A stretch of DNA of 64,000 bases from Lepidostoma basale (Eukaryota > Arthropoda > Insecta > Trichoptera > Lepidostomatidae). Location: assembly GCA_022606425.2 (NCBI GenBank), contig JAHDVF020001227.1, positions 1 through 64,000 of the forward strand. Reading direction: 5' to 3'. Position 1 is the stretch's first letter. Each line of letters starts with the position of its first letter. Shown here in pieces: positions 37,560-49,044 of the stretch. A model generated the notes under the pieces. That model saw only the letters and a list, made by a program, of their open reading frames with translations. It was not told the origin of the DNA and did not search any database. The position numbers were made by a program, and so were the translations under genes.

Positions 37560-38000
37560 TTAATAAATTGTGATATTATAACAAATGTTCCAAATTAAAC
37601 AGTTATTTTTTTTTTGCTTGGTATACTTAACATTTTTATTTAGTACTTAAAATATACAATTTATCCTTAAAAAGAAATTTACTATTTGAGCATGGAAATT
37701 TTTTAATATGTACAATATTTGAAGACTACAGGGGAAAAACAAGGAATGTCAGTAGAAGGTTAATTTGAATAAATTGAGAATAAAGCTAATCAAAGTCTAT
37801 ATATTTCTTAGCAATTAGCAATCGATTATCTGGCCATAGTCGATGACACACGTGATTTTTGAATATGAAAATTTTACTGTGGATAGATACGTACAAATGC
37901 CGCTAGATGGCATTATTACATTTGTTTTAAATTTTAACTGACATTCCTTGTTTTTCCCCTGTAGTCTTCATTTGTATTATGTATTAATATTAAACTAATA
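37560..38000. other. AT-rich sequence with a short inverted pair
   Basis: gaagactacaggggaaaaac near 37722 is inverted near 37955 (gtttttcccctgtagtcttc), so 37722-37975 may be a small TIR element of about 250 bp. No coding sequence. Confidence 0.5.
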
Positions 38001-38009
38001 TTTAGTTTT

Positions 38010-38145
38010 TTCTAAAAAAAAATATATATTTAATGGGAGTGACATATTTATACTGCTAGGATATTATTAAATTGTAATTAATGAAATGGCCCTAGCAAGG
38101 TAGACATATCACTCCTATAAAATGTAATAAAACTTATTTTGAACA
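38010..38145. repeat. Foldback family A-like palindrome, diverged
   Basis: gggagtgacatatttatactgctagg and ccctagcaaggtagacatatcactcc are inverted about a short centre. Confidence 0.55.
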
Positions 38146-38161
38146 ATATTAACCCATTTAG

Positions 38162-38300
38162 TGCGGCTGGCTATATTTGCAGTCCAAAAAAAAACTATTT
38201 CAGACTGCAACATACTGCATTTGCAGTTCATATTTTAATTTATCTTATAAACCTTTTAACTTCAGTTTTTTACTACTAAATTGTATGTAATATGATGAAA
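38162..38300 (+). repeat. TTAA-flanked repeat end, also at 63733
   Basis: TTAACCC, then gcggctggctatatttgcag, matches 63733-63870. The TTAACCC start suggests a piggyBac-like left end. No right end was found. Confidence 0.5.
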
Positions 38301-39204
38301 TGAAGCCAGATGCACATAAGGGGATTAAGTTTATTTTTTTAATTGTGTAAAATTTTGATATGGATTTAATTTCTTCATTGTAAGAGATAAACTCTTAAAC
38401 GAATTCTCCAATGGTCACGTGACCATTCTGATTAGTTCCACCGAGCAATGGTCAATTTGCTAACACTTCAACAGCTACAACTTCTCTCTTTCTAATTGAA
38501 TTATACCCTCATACATCTTCTCCGAATGCCACCTTCTCGGATCAAACTCTTTCATTTCGCTTGGTCCAGCTTCCAAGGTTTCCGAAATCATAAGGACGGT
38601 CAGTACAAGGGCTTTCTAATCTCTTTGCTTTTTTTTGTGATTTCATTTTTACGAATCACATTCTCTAAATGTTATTATAGTTAATATGTTATAATTAAGG
38701 TGCTTTTACAACCTAATATTTTTAATTGTTATTTTAAGATATCACAAAAATATTTTGCCATTTGTATTTTTTTCATATATTTGTAATTTACGATTGAGTA
38801 AATGTTCTTACCTCAGATAATGTGTGAAATATTTTTTAATGTCGGATAGTCAAACATAAAAATTGCATCAGATTATCTAGAAAGAAGTTGTCTATGGATC
38901 GCGGGTCGATTCATCTCTATTAAATGTTAAATAATTACAAATATTTATTTTTTATGAAAAATCTCAATGTTACTACATATTTTTATATGAAATATATACT
39001 GTTATACTTAAAGGTGATATGCTTGTTACAGGCAGCAAGGTCTACAATTGTATTCTTAATTGTTTAATTTTATAATATTAATTATATATTTTTTTTTAAA
39101 ACAGAGTGTAAAATGGTAGATGGTAAATATTTTAAAGTTTGGTTGGTGCAGTAAAACAGCTGAAAAAACATGCATCGCAAGTTCGGTTAATATTAACTGC
39201 CACA
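38300..39204. other. AT-rich sequence, no feature seen
   Basis: A short open frame at 38496-38684 has no recognisable family. Confidence 0.4.
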
Positions 39205-39425
39205 CAGGTTTCGGGCTCGATTCCCGGCGATGGCATTGTGATTGTCGCTTTATCTTTGGTCAGGTATAAAATTGACGTGACAATAAAATGGCTATGGATT
39301 AACTAAAATGGATTAGCAACCTATCACATGTAACGAGAATCAATATAATAGCTCATACCCTTTACATCGACTTGGCTCGCGTTGTAATAATGTAAAGAGC
39401 GATTCAACAAAATAATAATAATATA
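39205..39425 (+). mobile_element. tRNA-derived SINE family 1, 5'-truncated
   Basis: Starts at the B-box side (gggctcgattcccggcgatg) and continues to an (AAT)n tail. Confidence 0.8.
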
Positions 39426-39454
39426 TTTAACCAATTGTCTTGTTGTCTTAAATA

Positions 39455-40165
39455 GAGTGTCCCAAAATTAAAACAAGATTTGAATTAAATAGAAAACACA
39501 GTTTTTAGTCTTTAGATTGTTATTTATGAAATAACACATCGGGCAAATGGCCTCCACGGCTTTGCTGACACATACGCACTCTTTTGTTGATAATTTTCAT
39601 GACCATTTTGCATAAATGTGGCTAAATTTCGTTGATGCAGCGTTTAATTTCCTCCTGTAATGTACGGATGGTTGTGGGCTTGTTGACATAGACCTTTGAT
39701 TTCAAATAACCATATAAAAAGAAATCTAATGGTGTTAAATCACACGATCTAGGGGGCCAATTCTGATCACCGAAACGATGGAGTACAGACAAACGGAATT
39801 TCACCAACACTCTCACACACTTCTTCGATATTGACATTTGAACGGCTTATTTTTGGACGACCAGTGCATTGAGCGTCTCCAACTGATCCAGCCTTCCTGA
39901 ATTTTTCAATTAATCTCTTCACAGTTGACGAAGTTAAAACACTATTCCGATCATATTTTGTATGAAGCATTCGAACTGCGGCCGCTAAAATTTCATTATT
40001 TTTGGGATATTTATCAATTACAAAAACACGTTGTTGTATCGTGTAACGCTCCATTTTTACTAACCCTAAATTGTCTGCTACGAAATTGCTTTTTTTCGTT
40101 GTTGCCAACATTTTACTGCACAAAAGGCGGCAAATTCAAATCTTGCTTAAATTTTGGGACACACC
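39455..40165 (-). pseudogene. Tc1/mariner-superfamily transposon, internally deleted
   Basis: The termini GTGTCCCAAAATT are inverted and followed by a longer shared stretch; TA flanks both ends. The - strand encodes an N-terminal helix-turn-helix part (MERYTIQQRVFVIDKY, FRKAGSVGD) of the DUF4817 type fused by deletion to the C-terminal catalytic block (NWPPRSCDLTPLDFF, GYLKSKVYVNKPTT). The first two catalytic Asp blocks are missing. Confidence 0.9.
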
Positions 40166-40169
40166 TATA

Positions 40170-40515
40170 TAGAGATAATATGGTCAAAATAACTATATTT
40201 TATGATAACTATAATTATATCTTATAATAATGAAGATATAAAAAGTATACCTCATCTGTCAATACATTATATGGCTACATATAAAATTCTAAATTTACTA
40301 AAATAAAATATTTATCATTTGTCTTAATACACCTCTTGTATACCTAGAATTATATAATATAATAAACCATAGTTATCTAGTAATTTTAATTGTCTAATAT
40401 TATGATCATACAGACTTATAGAGACAATAATTTTCATACATTTTCAATTAAGAAAGAAAAAAAAATGGAATGAAGTATTAAAACTTATTAAATGGTCGTG
40501 ATACAATTTATTTAT
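40170..40515. other. AT-rich sequence, no feature seen
   Basis: No recognisable repeat or frame. Confidence 0.4.
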
Positions 40516-40519
40516 TGTT

Positions 40520-40745
40520 TCCATATGAACAATGATGTAAAACTCCGTATTAAATAATTAATCCGAATGAAAATATCTATTTTCTAGAAGTTTTATTATA
40601 TTTTATAGGAATAACATGTTTCATCTTCCTAAGGTATTATCAAAAAACATTTGTTTAATGCCTTAGCAAGGCGAAACATGTCATTCTTATAAAATATAAT
40701 ATAATGAAACTTCTAGAAAAGAGATGTTGTCATTTGTATTTAATT
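40520..40745. repeat. Foldback family A palindrome
   Basis: The left arm, from atgaacaatgatgtaaaact, and the right arm, ending at aagagatgttgtcatttgta, are mirrored about 40640-40655. The right arm retains GCGAAACATGTCATTC. Confidence 0.75.
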
Positions 40746-42010
40746 TCAATATACTAGCCATATCATTAACATTCCCCAGATTAATGAAGGTCAAATATTG
40801 TATTATTAAAATAAGTTTGTATGTTCTTATTATACTTAGACAAAAAAATATGAGATTTATTTGCTGCTTTAATCAGTACTATTTTGAAATAATGTAATTT
40901 ATTATAGATATTTATTCATTTGTTATATTATCACAGTCAGATTATCCAGACCTATATTGTATTAATTAGGATAATTTCTGCACAGTAGATGATCCTAACT
41001 TCATGTTGCACGCATTTCTTAATTCACCATTGAATGAATCGATGTAAACCTTATCCACCGGATTGGTGAACAAAGAAATGCATTTTTTTTAATATTCGCA
41101 TTCCGTTATAATCAATTGTTTCAAATAATTCAAAGGAAAACAATTGAATTTAGAATATTATATTTGAAGCTTGTACAATAAGGTAATTGACTCGTCAAAA
41201 AATGTCTGTGTTTTTTGGAGGATTTAAAATATTTTAATAATTACATTTTTATATTATTATTAATTAGATTTATTACAGAAGTGCTCTAATCTTAGCTTTA
41301 CACTGTAGAATTGGGACGTAAATGGAAAAATCATACAAAAAATGTTTTGCGTAAAATTTGCAATATTTTGCATTAACATGGTTAAATAAATTGTCTTTAC
41401 CCCACATCGGAAAACCTGCCTGAAATGCATAGACAAAATACTATTACACATTTCTAATATCTAATCAATGATATAAAACTTTCCATATATTTTCATTCCT
41501 TCGACAAATATGTTCATTTAATTTATATAATATTTTGTGAGTAAAATAACCTTTGTCTATAGAAACATGGGAAATATTTTCCTTCCATCCAATCCTTCGG
41601 ATCACAGTTAGTATCTTGAAAATATAACTTTACCACCCATTTCATATATTACAAAAATGTTAAATGGTAGTATGTATGGAATGGAATGTTTAATATATTA
41701 TCAATTATGCATAATATTTTAACAATCTTGAACTTGATATTTGGCTTTACACAATCATTTTAGTCTCTTATTGATCACACCTATTGTCTTTTAGTTAATC
41801 GATAAAAGAAGAAGATTCAAACCTCTATTTAAACACTCTTGGTACAAATAAAAACAAACTCTAAAATTTTCAGTAAAATCAGTCTAGCATTTTTTGAGTC
41901 TCCTTTTAAATTTACGTAAATTTCTGTAGATGTGAGTTTTTTATATCATCAATCATTGAAATGAAAATCAATGTAATTGAGTTTGCCTTGTAATATTATA
42001 TATAAATCAA
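40746..42010. other. AT-rich sequence, no feature seen
   Basis: Long AT-rich stretch with only short chance frames. Confidence 0.4.
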
Positions 42011-42014
42011 AATA

Positions 42015-42384
42015 CAGTAAAACCTCAATATAATGGACCACTATTTAACGAACTTTGGATATAATGGACAAAAAATCCGGTCAAATGTAAAAAAATTAAA
42101 AACGCATTTTCATAATTTTAGAGAGTTTATTATAAAAAAACAGCAAACAAAACTTGATTCCTTTTTCAAAGCAGGATTACCGAAAGCAAGCACGTTGATA
42201 TCGACGAGTGTCTGAAGACAATAAATGGATTTTTTTTTGTAGAGTTTATTTACATCTAAACACAGTGTACATATTTTCAAAAAAAGTTTTTTCATTCATA
42301 TTTAACTTATTTTTATATAACGGACATTCGGTTTTAATGGACACTCCCTCGCCCCAATTAGTCCGTTGTATCGAGGTTTTACTG
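42015..42384 (+). mobile_element. pogo/Tigger-type DNA transposon, internally deleted (370 bp)
   Basis: Termini CAGTAAAACCTC / GAGGTTTTACTG with a longer imperfect inverted continuation, TA on each side. A 60-codon frame ends in KKQQTKLDSFFKA, like the C-terminal end of pogo/Tigger transposases. Confidence 0.85.
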
Positions 42385-42389
42385 TATTT

Positions 42390-43058
42390 CATATTTTAAT
42401 CATGCAAATCATTACTGAAACTAAAATAAAAACTCTTTGAACTTGTTATTGGTATCCTATCCCCCACACTTGATGTCACCTCACCCTGATGTTGGAGGCT
42501 GCTTGAATAAACCATGTATGTAAAACTTATGAAATCACGATAATCTAGGCATCCCTTTTAAAATGCAAAGTACTCGTACATCTGATTTCCATTTAGGTCC
42601 CAATCTACGTATGATATTGTATGCGAATCATCTGCAAGCTGCTGTGATGTAAGACCAGATAACTTAGGACAGTGATATTTATTTGTTATAGAAAATATTT
42701 GATATGTCTTGTATTATTAATGTTGGAGCACATAACATTGTTGTTATTCAACCGAATGCATTTTTTATTAAACTGAGAATGTACGAACAGCCCTGATGCC
42801 ATAAATAAATTATTACTATATATTTATATAACTTGTCTTTTTATTTTATACCCCTTGCTAATCATTATCTATTAAAAAATCTAAAATAATGTTCATGTAA
42901 TATTGTTAAAGACACTTCATATAGTGCCCTAACAGGTCCCCTATCGAAAGGCCAGTCAGTGCCCTGATTTGACCGGACCAACAGCTCCATGGCCCTTATG
43001 ATCGCTTTCCCTCTACTTTGCTCATTATTATGAGCTTTTTATTACTTAATTGTTCTTA
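42390..43058. other. AT-rich sequence, no feature seen
   Basis: No coding or repeat signal recognised. Confidence 0.4.
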
Positions 43059-43059
43059 A

Positions 43060-43478
43060 ACAAACAAACAAACCATCACGCCGTTTCTCCGCAGGGGTAG
43101 GCAGAGAGAATGGACCGCCACACTACTCTATCCTGGCAAACCTCTCTAGATTCCTCCACATTCATACGAGTCATACACGCACATCGATTCCTCCGACTTC
43201 TAACATGACCAACCTTTAAAATTTGATTCATTTGGTCATGCCATGTTTTCCTCGGTCTGCCTCGACGTACCCCATTTACATCATTAACGTATACTTTCTT
43301 AACCATTGTTTCTCCATCCATGCGTTCCATATGTCCGAACCAACGCAGCGATCCTTTCATAATTTTGTTCATAATACCTTCTTCCGCTCTACATTCCTTT
43401 CTTATATCAGCATTTGAGATTCTGTCGTATATTGTTCTACCACACATACGTCTTAGGGACCTCATCTCTACCTTAATT
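43060..43478 (-). pseudogene. Non-LTR retrotransposon tail, (GTTA)-tail family
   Basis: The - strand is open for 129 codons: [56 protein letters not shown] and SAYPCGETA. The tail is a GTTT variant (caaacaaacaaaccatcacg inverted). One of the least damaged copies. Confidence 0.85.
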
Positions 43479-43479
43479 G

Positions 43480-43960
43480 TTCTTCATTTTTTAATTATCT
43501 CGTGTTTTTCTGTGTTTATGTCTATTGTGTATATAATAATTTTTTGGTTTCTCAATTTTACATTCCGTTAAAAAAAAAATTGTTTTTGTATTCTATAGTC
43601 ATAAGCGCTTTGGTTATATATACAAGGTTTATGATTTTTTTTTAAATAAATAAATTGAAATTTTGAATGCCATCTTTCAGATTCAGTTAGAGTCCATATA
43701 TTACAAATGCACACTTTTTTAGATATTTTATTATTATATCTTTACTTTTCTTATGACATCATTGTTATCTCGCTAGCATTTTGAAAAATATTGTAGCAGC
43801 CAAAAGATTAAAATAAAAACAAGATCCAAATTAAACATTTTATTTGAAACATAGCATCATATATCACAAAATATACAAAACTAAAACAAAATGAAATAAA
43901 GTTACATGACACCGCTTAAGTAAGTTAAGGCGCACTTATTCTAGTCGGCCACTGTCCTTT
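43480..43960. other. AT-rich sequence, no gene seen
   Basis: An AATAAA on the - strand near 43850 could serve a - strand transcript, but no coding exon is visible nearby. Confidence 0.35.
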
Positions 43961-43965
43961 GGCCT

Positions 43966-44000
43966 AACCTAACCTAACCTAGCATAACCTAACCTCACTT
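43966..44000. repeat. Interstitial insect telomere-like repeat (CCTAA)n
   Basis: Reads cctaacctaacctaacctag, then cataacctaacctcac, the second such run in the window. Confidence 0.75.
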
Positions 44001-44339
44001 ACGCTACAGGGAGCAATACTAATTGGATGTCAAACAATTACTAAAGATATAGGACATTTGTATACAAGGTGGGACAATTCTAAACACGCCTGCCCGAGAT
44101 TCCAAGTTCAAAACCAATTTTCAAAGATAAAACCATTCTCCAAGAACTAAAATGAGATTCAAATGTTTAATGCCTGGCAGGCTTTTTTACGGTATAGCTA
44201 TATATGTAAAAGCAATGCATCTGGCATGTAAGAAAGGCAGATCCAATCAAGTCCTGCCGGCAAGAAGTCAGTTTTGTAGTAAATAACTGTTTTAATATTT
44301 AGTTTATTTTAAAAATGAATACAACAGATAAACTGAATT

Positions 44340-44875
44340 AGAGAGAATTAAGAATTAATTGTATCTCAATAGAGACGAAAATGTAAATTATTTGGAAACA
44401 GAATATGGTGGTCGAGGCATTTGCAGGACTTATGACCTGTCATTGGTTGGGTTAAGCAATCGCTTTATGTAATACAACATTCCCCATTTCACCCTTCTAC
44501 GAACACCACGTCTGAAAATTATTTGAAAGTTGTATATATGGTACCATGTTGAGAAACATTTCACATATTTTGATTCAATCTACACTAACGCCATCTATTG
44601 AGACTAGAGGTAAGCATTAAGCAGAAAATCTTTATTAATGTAATGTGAAAGGCTATCAACCCAATTATCACATATTACTAGATAACGCCTGGAGAAAACT
44701 CTCGCGATCGCTTAACCTAACCAATGACAGGTCATAAGTCCTGTAAAACGCCTCGACCACCATATTTTGTTTCCAAATCATTTACATCTTCATCTCTATT
44801 GAGATACAATTAATTCTTAATGATTAATACACCCGTAATGGGTAAAATCCAGTATTTGTATACATTCGAAAAACA
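44340..44875. repeat. Repeat R, two copies in inverted arrangement
   Basis: 44340-44640 (-) and 44690-44875 (+) diverge about a 50-base spacer. Both contain the aatgacaggtcataagtcct core and a tctctattgagatacaatta end. Confidence 0.75.
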
Positions 44876-44932
44876 AAATGTTATATTTATTCATTATTTC
44901 TACAATAAATTCTCTCAAATCATTAATGTTGA

Positions 44933-45170
44933 TGACCTTTGTGGCCAAGTGGTAAGTGCTATGACTCCCACACTGAAGGGTTCAATTCCCGGCGATGGCA
45001 GTGTGATTGTCACACTGACTATGGTCTGGTGTAGAATTCATGTGACAATAAAATGGCGATGATTAGGTACCTATCACATGTCAAGAGAATCAATATGATA
45101 GCTATAACTTTTACATTGATTTGGTTCGCGCTGCAATGATGTAAAGAGCGATTCAACAAAATAATAATTA
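44933..45170 (+). mobile_element. tRNA-derived SINE family 1
   Basis: Head gtggccaagtggtaagtgct with a damaged B box (ggttcaattcc), the full 3' region and a short (AAT)n tail. Confidence 0.85.
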
Positions 45171-45970
45171 TTGCAGAATTCTTAAGATGGTTTCTCACTT
45201 AAAATCGCAGACAAGATGCTAAACTAAAACATAATTATTTTACTATATTTAAAAAGGAATAAATAATACGAATACTTTTTTGCAATGAGAAATACTAAAA
45301 CTCATACAAAGGCAAAAGATCAACAAAATCAAATTATAAATAATATGTTCTCAAAGCTTTCGAGACGCTAAAATAAAATAAAAATGCAACGTGCTTGCAA
45401 ATCAATTGTCCAACATAAAAATACGGTTTAGACAACTCGCACATTATAAGGTACTTACTATAAACAAAATATGAGCGTTAAAAATCATTTCAAAGCAGAA
45501 TATTTTTTTTAAATATGTTTTAAACTAAGCAATTCAAGAAACTTTTGTTGTTAAGTGTTTTTTATTGAACATTATAAAAACAGTATGGACAGTACTTAAA
45601 AACAAACATGTTTTCAACAGCTCAGATACAAATCTTAAAAATACAAACATGTCAAGCAAGGCAAATTGTTAAATTGCTTTATTTTTATTAGCTACACGTG
45701 ATGAAATGAAATGATACGGCATGTAATTTCTACGTTACCTAATATGCACACGTTCTATATTCGTTATATTCAAATTTATTGTTTGGTTATAATTGCAATC
45801 ACCAATATATAATACAAATAAAATAATTACCACCTTTGTATATATTCAATATCGCGAACTCAATTTATCTAAATCAGGTTTTCCCAAACTTTTTCTGCAA
45901 TCGAATACTTCGCAAACCCGAAATTTTAATTTTAAATTACTATTTAAAATCAATCCAATTTTAAGGGTGG
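45171..45970. other. AT-rich sequence, no feature seen
   Basis: No recognised repeat or coding sequence. Confidence 0.4.
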
Positions 45971-45974
45971 GAAA

Positions 45975-46200
45975 AACAAAGGCCAGTCTCTCCACACAGG
46001 TCAGACTGAATTGACCGAGATGGGCCGGTCACATGCAGAGGATGCCGTCATCGCGAACCCCAAAAAGATTGCTGGAGTGGCACCCAATGGTAGGTGACCA
46101 ATTGGACGACCAAGACTGTGATGGGAGTATGAAGTTGAGAGAAATGCCAATTCAGCCCACCAAGCTTTTATGGGCGACCCTTAACACATTTATTATCAGG
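45975..46200 (+). pseudogene. Non-LTR retrotransposon RT C-terminal fragment
   Basis: MQRMPSSRTPKRLLEWHPM is the AGHMQRM...PKRLLEWHP tail seen in several arthropod RTE/CR1 families. No 3' end is recognisable. Confidence 0.7.
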
Positions 46201-47137
46201 AACATGATATTAAAAATCTGGTATTCTAAATTTTGTACATCTTGAGATTCGTTTTGACTTTGACGCACAGATAGTGACACCCGAAAAGGATTGGGCACAG
46301 TGTAAGAAAAGAAGGTTCTTCTCCCGTACCTAGATACTTGACGTCATAAACATCAGTGGAGATAGATCATCACTCCTATTTTAATATGAAGTGGAAGATC
46401 TTGAAATGTGTTGCAATGTATAAAACCTTTGCAAATTGTCACAGAACACCTATTCAGATTCACTCATGTTCCGTAGAAAATAGTTTATTAAGAATGGATG
46501 ATTTACTTAACCTGTTAATGAGTAATTTTGTTTTGCAAAATATGTAGTCAAACACAATGAGTCTATTATATAGGATATATTACATGAATATTAATGTTCT
46601 GTTTTTAATGATTATTGAGAAAGATAATTAATAAAGAACGATTCTATACATTAAAGCAAACATGTCGTATCATTTCATTCTCCGTATTAAACAAACATAT
46701 TTATTTACAGCACACGAAAAATAAAAACACTAAAACGACTTACAGATACAAGACACAACGAAACCAATTCTCCGCTATTCCACCGAGTGGAAGAGAATGT
46801 ACGAGGAGTGAGTTCCCAAATAAATCCCTAACTATTTGTATAAAAATACAAGTGTACAAAAATGAGATGCTTATTTTACAAATTGACATAAACTCAAATT
46901 TATCTATGGTTTTATGCTATATGATCATTTGGATCATAGATGAAATAAACTTGGGATTATCAATGGAAAAATTTGAATTGAAAAAACAAAAGGATACAGA
47001 ATGGAATTCCATTTTGTTATGTATTTTCTTCATCAGTATTAATTGAGGGCAAGGACGGTCATAAGGTGAAATCACTTCACTTTCAATTCACCGTATCGGT
47101 ACCTTTAATCAATAAGTTTCAACAAAACAAACATTGT
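46201..47137. other. No supported gene
   Basis: It includes an open frame of 143 codons (46615-47046) that is Ile/Lys/Asn-rich, has no known motif and the base composition of the surrounding DNA. Confidence 0.4.
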
Positions 47138-47715
47138 TTCTTGAACAATGATGTAAAACTATATATTAAATAATTTATACGAATGAAAATATCTGTTTAC
47201 TAGAAGTTTAATTCAATTTTAATGTTGATACACCGAAGGATGTTACGCATCTCCTGGACTGACATGGTCAGCAACACAAACGTTCTCCATAGAGCCAGAG
47301 TTGACAGAGAGTTGCCGACCAACATCAGTCCGTAAAGTGTCTTACTTGGGCCATGTTCTGAGAGGCGAAAAATACGCACTGTTACATCTGATCTTAAAGG
47401 GCAAGATTGAGGGTCGACGAGTTGTTGGGAGAAGGCAGGTTTCCTGACTGAGGAACATCCGAGAGTGGACAGGGCTGAGGACCGTGGGGGAGCTGTTCCG
47501 AGCTGTCCAGGACGCGGAGGCCTACTCAAGGGTGATAGTCAACGTTAGGGAGACCTGACAGGACACAGAAAGAAGAAGAAGAGGGCATTATCAAATGCCA
47601 ATCAATCATAACATTCGATAATGCCTTAGACAGATGAAACACGTCATTCACATAAGATATAATAAAACTTCTAAAAAACAGACATTTTCATCCTTATTGA
47701 TTATATAACAAACAC
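47138..47715. repeat. Foldback family A, interrupted by a LINE fragment
   Basis: Left arm 47138-47214 and right arm 47589-47715; the LINE 3' end lies between them and has replaced part of the left arm. Confidence 0.7.
47215..47588 (+). pseudogene. Non-LTR retrotransposon C-terminal region (LRGEKY type)
   Basis: Reads VSYLGHVLRGEKYALLHLIL, KGKIEGRRVVGRRQ, one stop, then LRNIREWTGLRTVGELFRAV and a GAA-rich end. Confidence 0.8.
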
Positions 47716-47719
47716 ACGC

Positions 47720-48540
47720 TTACATGTATCAAACAAAATTTAAAACAAAAAAGTATTTAAAATGTTTTTTAAAAGGCAACACACAAATATTAAAATTGTA
47801 AAATTTGTTAATTGAAAAAACTGTTTTTCCAATTTTAATTATTACAATTTCATTGACACGTTTTACCTATGTATAAGTATGTAAAAATGCTTTCCAGTTA
47901 GCCATAGCTACGCGAAACATGTCACGCCTTATAAATTAAATTAATTTGAAAAAAGGAGATCATTGACATGATATAAGTCGGATTGAACATAAATTTACAC
48001 ACATCAAAAACACACATTTTTATTATATAATAATACATGTAATCCTAACACATAACAAATTGATAAACACAAGTTTATTTCATCTATAAAAATGCATAGA
48101 AATTCTTTATTTTATCGAGATTTTAAAGCGTAAATCAACTTTCGACCGCGTAGACGGGCGGCGGCCATCGGCCACACGCACAACCTTGACGCATGCATAT
48201 CGGAGCTCTCTGTCGGCTTAATTTAGACATAATCTTTGGCCAAATACGTGCTAAGGAACCACCTATGGGCAAATGCTGCATGACGCCCAAGCCAGACTCT
48301 TTTGTCCAGAAAATTACACCAGCTGTTGTATTTATTAATCAATATTTAATTGCGTTCCTTCTTTTCAGTCTTTCCCATTCAAAATATTACAAAATTTTCA
48401 CTCAACACAAAAAAAAAACTGGTAAAATAGTTAATTGTTTTATAAAAGACTCGAGTTATGTCTCAATGACTTGTGAAGAGGATTTAAAATGTTGTCTATA
48501 TCCAGAACTATTCAATTCTGATTAATTATACACATAGTTA
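47720..48540. other. No supported gene; family A-like remnant near 47890
   Basis: ctacgcgaaacatgtcacgcc at about 47910 resembles the family A core. The 110-codon open frame at 48193-48525 is not recognised. Confidence 0.4.
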
Positions 48541-48545
48541 CATAA

Positions 48546-49038
48546 AGGTGTTATTTTAGAGGTATCCAAATTCAAAATGAAAAAAAAAAACACATTAAAA
48601 TAATGCTAATGTCTATGATATTGGCTTTATTTAATAGATAATTTATGCCATTATTGTTTAAATATGATTTCAGTCATATGAGCGCCACGGCTAACTTGAA
48701 TGAAGCGCAATCGTGAAATCCAATTTTCGACGATTGTCGTCTTTGTGGATTTGTATTATCCATTAGAGTGTGGCGGTGCGAACGATCCGTGGTCTTCCGA
48801 ATAACTTGCTCGGATTGGCGATTATGTCGATTGTAAAATGGATGTAGTGCACAATAAGTTTGGCGAACCGAACCATGATTTTCAAAATAAATTTGCACAA
48901 TTTGCAAGCGCTGTCTATTCATGATGAAATGGCAAAACGTACTGACTACAAATCAACTGTCAGCCGTCAAATTGACAGTCTGTTAAAACAATGTTGCCAG
49001 TTTAAAAACCAAACCTCTAAAAAAAACACCCTATATTA
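48546..49038 (-). pseudogene. Second mariner-type element, internally deleted
   Basis: The termini ggtgttattttagaggta and its inverted partner (tacctctaaaa-like, seen as aaacctctaaaaaaaacacc) enclose a - strand N-terminal transposase piece (MNRQRLQIVQIYFENHGSV, ALHPFYNRHNR) of the DUF4817 type. No catalytic block is left. Confidence 0.8.
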
Positions 49039-49044
49039 TGAAAC

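Noticed and set aside
46615..47046. Open frame of 143 codons, + strand
   Set aside because: Low-complexity Ile/Lys/Asn composition, no motif, no splice context; AT-rich DNA here gives such frames by chance.
48193..48525. Open frame of 110 codons, + strand
   Set aside because: No recognisable domain or homologous pattern, and no GC rise as in the true exons of this window.
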